DNA from: Leptolyngbya subtilissima AS-A7 | GTDB lineage: Bacteria; Cyanobacteriota; Cyanobacteriia; Phormidesmidales; Phormidesmidaceae | Assembly: GCF_039962255.1 (NCBI RefSeq) | Contig: NZ_JAMPKY010000012.1 | Coordinates: 1-64,000 of the forward strand | Length of the DNA stretch: 64,000 nucleotides | Direction of reading: 5' to 3' | Part shown: positions 58,164 to 64,000 of the stretch, piece after piece | How positions within the stretch are numbered: the stretch's first letter is position 1 | Layout: the number at the start of each line of letters is the position of its first letter | Translations under genes and position numbers: made by a program | Notes under the pieces: generated by a model | What the model saw: only the letters and a program-made list of their open reading frames with translations | Told to the model about the DNA's origin: nothing | Databases searched by the model: none

Positions 58164-58356
58164 GGTGATTTCCCTAATGGCAGTTTGAGGCGGTGATAGT
58201 GGCAATGGGGGACCTGTCTTCACAATTGCTTCATGCAGGCCGAGTGTCTTCATCCTAGGTTTATCCCTTGAGGATGTACTCCGAGAAATCCACGAACTTA
58301 AACTGGAGACCTGCCGACGCCTTTGGGCTGAGCAGAGCTAAATTCCCTCGCCCCGG

Positions 58357-58385
58357 TTGACGCTCCCCAGCAGCCCTGTTAGATT
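58357..58385 (+). promoter_or_regulatory. Promoter of the aroF leader
   Basis: TTGACG (58357-58362), 17 nt, TAGATT (58380-58385). Start of transcription would be near 58392, giving a leader of about 340 nt before aroF. This puts both small leader ORFs on the transcript. Confidence 0.65.
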
Positions 58386-58413
58386 GCAAATACGTTTCAG
58401 TTCACCCGCAACC

Positions 58414-58473
58414 ATGATCGCGTCCGTAAGAGCATTTTATTTTTGGTGGCAGCCGTCGGTTCACAGGTCGTGA
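58414..58473 (+). CDS. Leader peptide 1, aromatic-rich
   Basis: A 19-codon ORF, ATG at 58414 to TGA at 58471-58473, reading M-I-A-S-V-R-A-F-Y-F-W-W-Q-P-S-V-H-R-S. The run F-Y-F-W-W (codons at 58435-58449) is what a sensor of charged Phe, Tyr and Trp tRNA would look like. The ORF overlaps the 5' arm of an antiterminator stem (58457-58467), so a ribosome reading to the stop would cover it. No Shine-Dalgarno is visible, which is not rare in cyanobacteria. Leader peptide of an attenuator for aroF. Confidence 0.75.
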   Translation: MIASVRAFYFWWQPSVHRS

Positions 58474-58534
58474 GCACCTTTTGTGTTGCCAACCTTGTGA
58501 ACCGTGGAGCTTACCCTCTGCGGTTTTGTTTTTT
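58457..58534 (+). promoter_or_regulatory. Attenuator 1: antiterminator versus terminator
   Basis: Two mutually exclusive structures. Antiterminator: CGGTTCACAGG (58457-58467) with CCTTGTGAACCG (58493-58504), 11 pairs with one bulged T. Terminator: AACCGTGGAG (58500-58509) with CTCTGCGGTT (58516-58525), ten pairs including two G-U, loop CTTACC, followed by TTGTTTTTT. Bases 58500-58504 belong to both, so only one can form. A ribosome finishing leader peptide 1 blocks the antiterminator and lets the terminator form; a stall on the aromatic codons would free it. Confidence 0.75.
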
Positions 58535-58569
58535 GGTTTAATTCGTTAGCCCTGTTCTCTTTAGCCGCT

Positions 58570-58635
58570 ATGCAAACTTTCACCACCAATTGGTACTACG
58601 GATTTTTTTACACCACCGGGTCAGGCTTGTGGTGA
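58570..58635 (+). CDS. Leader peptide 2, aromatic-rich
   Basis: A 21-codon ORF, ATG 58570 to TGA 58633-58635. Its aromatic codons are Phe4, Trp8, Tyr9, Tyr10, Phe12, Phe13, Tyr14 and Trp21 (last before the stop): eight of 21. Between them lie Thr and Gly. It overlaps the 5' arm of the second antiterminator (58616-58625), as expected for a trp-type attenuation peptide. No Shine-Dalgarno is visible. This ORF begins 35 nt after the first terminator. Confidence 0.8.
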   Translation: MQTFTTNWYYGFFYTTGSGLW

Positions 58636-58688
58636 TAGGTTCTCCTATGCCCTTTACCTGACCCGGAGCCACAAGCTTCGGGTTTTTT
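58616..58688 (+). promoter_or_regulatory. Attenuator 2: antiterminator versus terminator
   Basis: Antiterminator: CCGGGTCAGG (58616-58625) with CCTGACCCGG (58657-58666), ten perfect pairs. A further helix is possible between GCTTGTGG (58625-58632) and CCACAAGC (58669-58676). Terminator: ACCCGGAGC (58661-58669) with GCTTCGGGT (58675-58683), nine pairs with one G-U, loop CACAA, then a T-run to 58688. The antiterminator consumes the left side of the terminator. A ribosome at the leader-2 stop would cover 58616-58632 and permit termination. Confidence 0.8.
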
Positions 58689-58734
58689 GTTTTCTGCTGC
58701 GATCGCCCCGTTCTTTATCCCACTTTTTTTCACT

Positions 58735-59628
58735 ATGAAAGATGCTGTTTTGACCCGTAAATCAAGCCTTGAGCACCGCTCGGTAGTGGCTCTCACCGAT
58801 ACCATCACTATTGGCGGTGACACCCTGCTGATAGTGGGCGGCCCCTGCGCCGTCGAAAGCGCCGAGCAGATGGAGCAGGTAGCCCGCCATCTGGCCCCTA
58901 CCCCCGTTCAGGCGCTGCGCGGCGGGGTCTTCAAGCCGCGCACGTCACCCTACGCCTTCCAGGGCATGGGGGAAGCCGGCCTGCGCATTCTGGACGACAT
59001 CCGGCAGCAGTTTCAGATGCCGGTGATCTCCGAGGTGATGGCGATGGATCAAATTCCATCGATGGTGGCCCACGTAGACGTGTTGCAGGTGGGCAGCCGC
59101 AACATGCAGAACTTTGACCTGCTCAAGGCTCTGGGCCGTATCGACAAGCCGGTGCTACTCAAGCGCGGGCTAGCCGCCACGATTGAAGAATTTGTTATGG
59201 CGGCGGAATATATTCTCAGCCACGGCAACCCCAATGTGATTCTCTGCGAGCGGGGCATTCGCAGCTTTGATACCTACACCCGCAACGTATTGGACCTGGG
59301 GGCGGTGGTAGCATTGAAACAACTCACCCATCTGCCGGTGATGGTAGACCCCAGCCACGCGGCCGGTAAGCGGGAGCTGGTGCCCAATCTGGCGCGGGCG
59401 GCGATCGCGGCTGGGGCCGACGGGCTGATCGTCGAGTGCCACCCGGCACCCGACGAATCGGTGTCAGATGCGCGCCAAGCCCTTACCCTAGAGGAGATGG
59501 TTGCACTGGCTCGCAGCCTTGACCCCATTGCGGCAGCTCTGGGAAGACGCTTGGCTAAATCAGGGGGCATTGGTACCACCTTGAAGGAGCCCGACCGGAC
59601 TCTAGAAAGCCCAGTGCTAGCCGCTTAA
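58735..59628 (+). CDS. aroF: 3-Deoxy-D-arabino-heptulosonate 7-phosphate synthase (AroA-I beta type)
   Basis: First enzyme of the shikimate pathway, condensing phosphoenolpyruvate and erythrose 4-phosphate. 297 residues from the ATG at 58735; longer frames run into the terminator. The barrel shows IVGGPCAVESAEQM, GGVFKPRTSPYAFQG, KRGLAATIEEFVMAAEYI and MVDPSHAAGKRELVP, with the metal-binding Cys in GGPCAVES. It belongs to the short KDO8P-synthase-like beta group. There is no visible ACT, ferredoxin-like or chorismate-mutase regulatory domain, so allosteric control is probably absent. Expression is instead placed behind two attenuators. Confidence 0.93.
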   Translation: MKDAVLTRKSSLEHRSVVALTDTITIGGDTLLIVGGPCAVESAEQMEQVARHLAPTPVQALRGGVFKPRTSPYAFQGMGEAGLRILDDIRQQFQMPVISEVMAMDQIPSMVAHVDVLQVGSRNMQNFDLLKALGRIDKPVLLKRGLAATIEEFVMAAEYILSHGNPNVILCERGIRSFDTYTRNVLDLGAVVALKQLTHLPVMVDPSHAAGKRELVPNLARAAIAAGADGLIVECHPAPDESVSDARQALTLEEMVALARSLDPIAAALGRRLAKSGGIGTTLKEPDRTLESPVLAA

Positions 59629-59733
59629 AGCGGGCTCATCAGCATTCACAATGGGTGCCATTAGCAAAGTCCTCTGTCAATGGGCTTCATATTTTGTTAC
59701 AACATAAGGGGAATTAGGTTGGTAATAACCTCT

Positions 59734-60528
59734 ATGTTTGGTGGCTTTACCGGGTTTCAGTCCAAAGGATCCAATGACTTTGGCGAAAGGATGATTAACT
59801 CTGTGGCTACCCAGTCGCTGCGTCACCTGTTTAGCCGCAGCGATGCTGTGGAAGTGTCGGTGCGCTGCTCTCCCTCTAGCAAGCTTCTTCAGGGCACCAT
59901 CGACAGCTTTCGGATGGAAGGGCGCGGCCTTGTGATTCGCAAAGAATTTGAGGCCGCCGAGATGATGTTTGAGACCGATACAGTGTCGATAGACGTCGGC
60001 TCAGCGATCGGCGGCAAAATTCGCTTGCGCCAGCCCACCCAGGCAGTAGCCCAGGTGACCTTAAACGAAGACGCCATCAACCGCTCCTTTGAGGCCGAGC
60101 TGGTGCGCCAGCACCTTGAAGGGGTGACTGATGAGGCGGTCACCTCGCTCTCGGGGGGCGATCCGGTCACTTTCCGGGATATCAACATCACGCTGCTGCC
60201 TGACCAGGGCGTCAAGATTACGGCTAAGACCGATTTGCCCAACCACAAGGATGTGCCCATTCAAATGTCGGCCCAGGTCACGGTCGAAAAGCGGCGGCGA
60301 ATTATTTTTGCCAACGCAGAATTTTTGCCCGAGGGCGTTCCCGAATCGCTGACCTCGATCTCGGAGACCCTGACTAAGGGCTTTGCGGAGGTGCTCAACC
60401 GTATGGTCGACCTAGAGCGCTTTAACCTTGACGGGGTGCTGCTGCGGGTCAACCGCTTAGAAACCCAGGGCAAACAGCTGGTGTTTAGCGGCTACGCCCA
60501 GATCGAGCATTTCCCCGGCACGATGTAG
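59734..60528 (+). CDS. DUF2993 (LmeA-type lipid-binding) protein
   Basis: 264 residues from the ATG at 59734. It has no strong signal peptide; the C-terminal two thirds show the DUF2993 pattern (alternating beta strands, SIDVGSAIGGKIRLRQPTQAVAQVTLNEDAINRSFE and GVLLRVNRLETQGKQLVFSGYAQIEHFPG). LmeA in mycobacteria is a periplasmic phospholipid-binding protein; function in cyanobacteria unknown. A long inverted repeat follows. Confidence 0.75.
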   Translation: MFGGFTGFQSKGSNDFGERMINSVATQSLRHLFSRSDAVEVSVRCSPSSKLLQGTIDSFRMEGRGLVIRKEFEAAEMMFETDTVSIDVGSAIGGKIRLRQPTQAVAQVTLNEDAINRSFEAELVRQHLEGVTDEAVTSLSGGDPVTFRDINITLLPDQGVKITAKTDLPNHKDVPIQMSAQVTVEKRRRIIFANAEFLPEGVPESLTSISETLTKGFAEVLNRMVDLERFNLDGVLLRVNRLETQGKQLVFSGYAQIEHFPGTM

Positions 60529-60550
60529 GGGCAGAGAGGTTCGGGGTTTT

Positions 60551-60603
60551 AGGTTTACGGTTCAAGGGGTGGCCTCGTACCCTGCACCTTGAACCGTAAA
60601 CCT
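60551..60603. repeat. Perfect 17-bp inverted repeat
   Basis: AGGTTTACGGTTCAAGG (60551-60567) and CCTTGAACCGTAAACCT (60587-60603) pair exactly around a 19-nt loop. It lies between two plus-strand genes with no T-run after it. Related to elements at 27885 and 43476. Confidence 0.6.
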
Positions 60604-60651
60604 ACCAAGGCCAGTATCATAGTTGGGTTCTTGGGTTAGGGCATCGGCGCT

Positions 60652-61311
60652 ATGGGTAACTGGTTTGCGGCGGGGGGCGTTGTTATGTGGCCGCTGCTGC
60701 TGTTTTCGCTGCTGACCCTGACCTTTGCCATAGAGCGAGGCTGGTTCTGGCTGCAAATTGGCCGTCAGCAACAGGGGTTGGTGCCCCAGGTGCTGAGCAC
60801 CTTTAGCCAAAACCCGCAGCGGGCGATCGCTAAGCTCAAGCAGCACCAGCAGTTACCCATTGCCCGCATCTTTCTGTCCGCCCTCACCCTGGGCGATGCC
60901 ACTCCCGAAGAGTTTCGCTTGGCTCTAGAGAGTGCTGCCCAGGCCGAACTGCCAGTGCTGAAGCGATTCCAGACCCTGTTTGAAACCGTGGTGGGGGTGG
61001 CACCGCTGCTGGGGTTGCTCGGGACGGTGCTAGGCCTGATGCAAACATTCTCGACCCTGCGCCTGGGCGATACCGGTGGTCCAGCGGCCAGCGGCGTAAC
61101 CGCTGGGGTAAGCGAGGCCCTGATCTCGACGGCGGCGGGGCTGGTGGTAGCTCTGGTGGCGCTGCTGCTAACGAACCTGTTTCAGGGGCTATACCGTCGC
61201 CAGAGGGCATTTATTCTAGAAGCGGGGGGCAAGCTGGAGATTCTCTACCGCCGCGCTCAGCGTCAGGGAGCGATCAGTTCCAGCGTCTACCTGCCGGGGA
61301 GCCTGCCGTGA
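60652..61311 (+). CDS. MotA/TolQ/ExbB proton channel family protein
   Basis: 219 residues with three membrane helices (about 8-28, 118-140 and 155-178). The conserved FETVVGVAPLLGLLGTVLGLMQTF and AGVSEALISTAAGLVVALVALL region is typical of ExbB/TolQ. These proteins form proton-driven engines with ExbD/TolR; no partner is encoded nearby. The stop overlaps a GTG of the next gene. Confidence 0.85.
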   Translation: MGNWFAAGGVVMWPLLLFSLLTLTFAIERGWFWLQIGRQQQGLVPQVLSTFSQNPQRAIAKLKQHQQLPIARIFLSALTLGDATPEEFRLALESAAQAELPVLKRFQTLFETVVGVAPLLGLLGTVLGLMQTFSTLRLGDTGGPAASGVTAGVSEALISTAAGLVVALVALLLTNLFQGLYRRQRAFILEAGGKLEILYRRAQRQGAISSSVYLPGSLP

Positions 61312-61328
61312 GGGATGAGGGTTTTGGG

Positions 61329-62579
61329 ATGTCGGGTTCAGTCCACCGCGTGACCGTAATTGTGGTCGGGGCCGGGGCGGCGGGGCTGTTTGGGGCGATC
61401 GCCTACGCCGAAGCCAACCCTGGCCAGTCCATCCACATTTTTGAGGCGGGGCGCGAACCCCTGGCCAAGGTGAGAATTTCCGGCGGTGGGCGCTGCAACG
61501 TCACCCACTCCTGCTTTGAGCCAGCGGTGCTGGTTAACCACTACCCGCGCGGCAGCAATGCTCTGCGCGGTCCCTTTAGCCGCTTTCAGCCCCAGGACAC
61601 GGTGGCCTGGTTTGAGCAGCGGGGGGTGCGGCTCAAAACGGAGGCCGATGGCCGCATGTTTCCGACCACCGACGACTCGGGCACCATCGTCGACTGCCTG
61701 CTGGGAGAAGCCCGACGACTGGGCATCAAAATTCACACCAGCCAGGCGATCGCCCAAATTCACCACGACGACGATGGCTTTTGGCTGACGACCCGGGCTG
61801 GGGCCGAGTGGCACTGCGATCGCCTGCTGCTGGCTACGGGCAGCAGCCCCGGCGGCTATCGCCTGGCCCTCAAACTCGGGCACGACCTGGTGCCGCCCGT
61901 GCCCTCACTATTTACGTTCAACGTCCCTGACCCGGCCCTGCACGACCTGGCCGGGGTTTCGGTCGAGACTGTTCACCTCAGCCTGGCGTTGGAAAATTCC
62001 CCGGTACTCACCCAGAGCGGGCCACTGCTGATTACCCACTGGGGCCTGAGTGGCCCAGCCGTGCTCAAGCTCTCGGCCTACGGGGCGGTGGGGCTACACG
62101 GTCAGCGCTACCGAGCGACGCTGACAGTGAACTGGCTCCCGGCCCTCAAGCAAGACCAAGTGCGGCAAAAGCTAACGAGCCTCAAGCAAGAGCAGGGCAA
62201 ACGACAGGTGGCGGCGTTTTCGCCGTTTCCAGAACTATCGCGGCGGCTGTGGCAGTACTTGGTTCAGCACCGGGCCAAGTTGACCACCCAACTAAACTGG
62301 GCTGACCTGTCGAAGGGGCAGCTGCAAGCCCTGGTGACGGAGCTAACCCGAGGGCAGTATACGATTGCAGGCAAAGGCGTTTTCAAAGACGAATTTGTCA
62401 CCTGTGGCGGCATTCCCCTGCCTGAGGTCAACTTCAAGACCCTAGAGAGCCGCCGCTGCCCAGGGCTATACCTGGCGGGAGAAATTCTCAACGTCGACGG
62501 CATCACAGGCGGCTTCAACTTCCAAAACGCCTGGACCACCGGCTGGCTAGCTGGGCAAGCGATGGCAAAAATGGGCTAA
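61329..62579 (+). CDS. HI0933-family flavoprotein (NAD(P)/FAD-dependent)
   Basis: 417 residues. The start ATG at 61329 is used because the sequence to FAD motif VVGAGAAGLFGAIAYAEANP is then normal; GTG at 61308, overlapping the ExbB stop, is the alternative. The second signature GGGRCNVTHS, the LLATGSSPGGYR segment and the C-terminal GEILNVDGITGGFNFQNAWTTG are hallmarks of HI0933-like oxidoreductases (YhiN group), whose substrate is unknown. Probably cotranscribed with the preceding gene. Confidence 0.9.
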   Translation: MSGSVHRVTVIVVGAGAAGLFGAIAYAEANPGQSIHIFEAGREPLAKVRISGGGRCNVTHSCFEPAVLVNHYPRGSNALRGPFSRFQPQDTVAWFEQRGVRLKTEADGRMFPTTDDSGTIVDCLLGEARRLGIKIHTSQAIAQIHHDDDGFWLTTRAGAEWHCDRLLLATGSSPGGYRLALKLGHDLVPPVPSLFTFNVPDPALHDLAGVSVETVHLSLALENSPVLTQSGPLLITHWGLSGPAVLKLSAYGAVGLHGQRYRATLTVNWLPALKQDQVRQKLTSLKQEQGKRQVAAFSPFPELSRRLWQYLVQHRAKLTTQLNWADLSKGQLQALVTELTRGQYTIAGKGVFKDEFVTCGGIPLPEVNFKTLESRRCPGLYLAGEILNVDGITGGFNFQNAWTTGWLAGQAMAKMG

Positions 62580-62581
62580 CC

Positions 62582-62743
62582 ATTGAAGACGACGCTATTC
62601 TTTTCCGCTCAACGGTTGGCAACGATGTCACCATTGGCAATAAGGCGGTCGTAGTCGATGTAACCTTGGCCGACGGCACTATAGTTCCACCAGGTAGTAT
62701 TGTCACCAATCAAGAGCAAGCCAACGCTCTAGAGAAGAGGTAG
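62582..62743 (+). pseudogene. Remnant of a gamma-class carbonic anhydrase / hexapeptide protein
   Basis: Plus-strand frame 62582-62743 reads a left-handed beta-helix tail: IEDDAILFRSTVGNDVTIGN, KAVVVDVTLADGTIVPPGSIVTNQEQANAL and a TAG. This resembles the C-terminus of LbH carbonic anhydrases (CcmM-type). There is no start; upstream the frame runs into the end of the preceding gene in another frame. So a truncated gene, perhaps left by a deletion. Confidence 0.65.
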
Positions 62744-63004
62744 TAGACGGATCGCTGGGCCTATCAAATCTCGGCAAGATATAGGCCCAGCGATCGCGCC
62801 CCTGTTTCTATCCATCACGCTCTCAAACAGGCTTAGGGAGCGCAAGCCCTCATCGATCAGGCAGAATTACCCCTTTGGGCTAGAGCAGTATTAGGGCTAG
62901 CGGAGATAATGATGCTGGAGAGATAACTGTTTGGTGCGATCGCGGCTGCCCCCACAAACCCTCAAAGAGCATTATGGTGTACTCAGACAACCTAAACTTT
63001 CTTG

Positions 63005-63730
63005 ATGAGCAAGACGTTTAAAGCCAAGTTAATGAGTCTAAGCTTTAGCGGGTTGCTACTTCTGACCGCGTGCAATAACCCTCAATTACCCGCTATCGAC
63101 CAATCTGGTACCAATACTCTCAGCGAAACCAGCGAAACTTTGAGCGAAGATGCCAACAACCTGCGCCGGGGCAGCGGAACGCAAATCATCGCGCTAGGCG
63201 ATAGCATCACAGCAGGGTTTGGCATTGGCCCTGAGGCTGCCTACCCAAACTTGCTCAGTCAAACCTTAGACTTACCCGTTGTCAACCAGGGCAGAAGTGG
63301 CGACACCACGGAAGCCGCGCTAAATCGTTTACAGCAAGATGTCATAGAAGCTGATCCTTGGTTAGTCATTGTCGGGCTAGGCGGCAACGACTACCTCAGG
63401 CAAGTTCCACCTGCCAAAACCGAGGCAAACCTGCGGCAAATTGTGACCCGCCTGCAACAAGCAGGAGCCATTGTAGTGATATTAGGTATGGATATCAGCT
63501 CTTTTAGTAGCGGCTACGAAGGGTTGTATCAGCGAGTAGCAGATGATACTCAAGCCCATCTTATTCCTGGGATTTTGGAAGGTCTAAACGATCCGCGTTA
63601 TCTATACGATCAAATTCATCCTAACCAAGCTGGGCAGAGGATTTTAGCAGATCGCATTGCTGAAGGATTGCAGCCACTTTTACAAGACGTGACACTGCCT
63701 CCCAACTTATCCAATCAGCGACAAAATTAA
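63005..63730 (+). CDS. SGNH/GDSL-type esterase lipoprotein
   Basis: 241 residues from the ATG at 63005. Signal peptide with lipobox LLTAC|NN gives a lipid-anchored protein. The four SGNH blocks are present: IALGDSITAGFG, GRSGDTTEAAL, GLGGNDYLRQ and DQIHPNQAG. It resembles TesA/arylesterase. A short acidic, Ser/Thr-rich linker follows the anchor. Substrate unknown (lysophospholipid, acyl-ester). Confidence 0.88.
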   Translation: MSKTFKAKLMSLSFSGLLLLTACNNPQLPAIDQSGTNTLSETSETLSEDANNLRRGSGTQIIALGDSITAGFGIGPEAAYPNLLSQTLDLPVVNQGRSGDTTEAALNRLQQDVIEADPWLVIVGLGGNDYLRQVPPAKTEANLRQIVTRLQQAGAIVVILGMDISSFSSGYEGLYQRVADDTQAHLIPGILEGLNDPRYLYDQIHPNQAGQRILADRIAEGLQPLLQDVTLPPNLSNQRQN

Positions 63731-63851
63731 AATGATGGGTGGCAACTGAGTACTCTGGACTTGCTGGATCTTTAACACCGTTTCGGTTCAGAGTCAGTGT
63801 TATCTGCTCTACGTTTTGGCAGATTCTCTCATTAGTAATAAGTTGAACCTT

Positions 63852-63883
63852 AAAGACACCATCCTATTGGATGGGGCGTCTTT
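63852..63883. terminator. Possible terminator hairpin
   Basis: AAAGAC-A-CCATCC pairs with GGATGG-GGC-GTCTTT around TATT, with an internal loop and only a short T-run. It lies 120 nt after the esterase gene. Confidence 0.35.
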
Positions 63884-63931
63884 CGGTAGTATTTAGGCTT
63901 GAGTTTTGCTTAAATATGCACCTTAATTGCG

Positions 63932-64000
63932 ATGGCATTGGGCGTACGCTTACGTTTAACTGAAATAGTCATTGCTCTAGCCGCTGTACTCTTAGCGATC
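63932..64000 (+). CDS. Start of a membrane protein gene (cut by window edge)
   Basis: An open frame of 23 codons beginning MALGVRLRLTEIVIALAAV. The hydrophobic run after a short basic start looks like an N-terminal membrane helix. No Shine-Dalgarno is visible. Family unknown. Confidence 0.35.
   Translation, partial: MALGVRLRLTEIVIALAAVLLAI

Overview
The window is a stretch of cyanobacterial chromosome. Evidence: the palindrome GCGATCGC (HIP1) recurs throughout. Photosynthesis genes are present: the 5' end of psbA (D1), psaC, cytochrome cM, a CRR6 homologue, Ycf33/DUF751, a carotenoid-binding C-terminal-domain homologue of the orange carotenoid protein, and phytol kinase. Many short families typical of cyanobacteria occur (DUF1830, DUF4079, DUF1517, DUF3352). 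Coding density, GC-rich codon use and the filamentous/unicellular mix of families suggest a Leptolyngbya- or Nodosilinea-like lineage, but that is inference. No rRNA, tRNA, insertion sequence or CRISPR array was seen.

Layout. 1-2.4 kb: psbA start and cytM (minus), a 4-TM holin-like protein, then a decayed stretch with an amber-interrupted small gene. 2.5-6.9 kb: phosphate operon pstS-pstC-pstA-pstB behind a four-repeat Pho box, with an internal terminator after pstS. 6.9-13.7 kb: speA, secA, a DUF2269 gene with a palindromic operator beside a MarR gene, and psaC. 14-20 kb: racemase, rhodanese, a membrane NACHT NTPase, a cellulose-synthase-like GT2, DUF2283. 20-32.7 kb: hsp20, DUF1517, a YbaY-domain secreted protein, a possible sRNA, a CocE/NonD hydrolase, a cupin, an RsbU-type phosphatase facing a STAS protein, glycerate kinase, DUF3352, ArsH. 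32.8-49 kb: pentapeptide/DICT pair, radical SAM, ABC ATPase, MBL hydrolase, sigma factor, CRR6, Dam, rbfA-GH3, OCP-CTD homologue. 49-64 kb: trpD, rhomboid-nnr, proline iminopeptidase, phytol kinase, pyrH-frr, aroF, HI0933 flavoprotein, a carbonic-anhydrase remnant and a lipoprotein esterase.

The most striking signal is upstream of the DAHP synthase gene (aroF). Between 58357 and 58734 there is a promoter-like sequence followed by two consecutive attenuator modules. Each has a tiny ORF dense in aromatic codons (FYFWW in the first; W-YY, FF-Y and a terminal W in the second). Each ORF overlaps the 5' arm of an antiterminator helix, which competes with a Rho-independent terminator hairpin followed by a U-run. 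This reads as tandem ribosome-mediated attenuation controlling entry into aromatic amino acid synthesis. The encoded enzyme appears to lack an allosteric domain, so control would sit in the leader.

Other points: a family of long intergenic inverted repeats sharing a CTGCACCT-like core; a possible RNA-thermometer hairpin over the hsp20 Shine-Dalgarno; a DICT protein whose HD-GYP half has lost its HD pair; and a PilZ-like tail without the RxxxR motif on the GT2 synthase. Starts were moved downstream of the longest ORF where the ribosome-binding site or family alignment favoured it. All family assignments come from reading the sequence; no database search was run.
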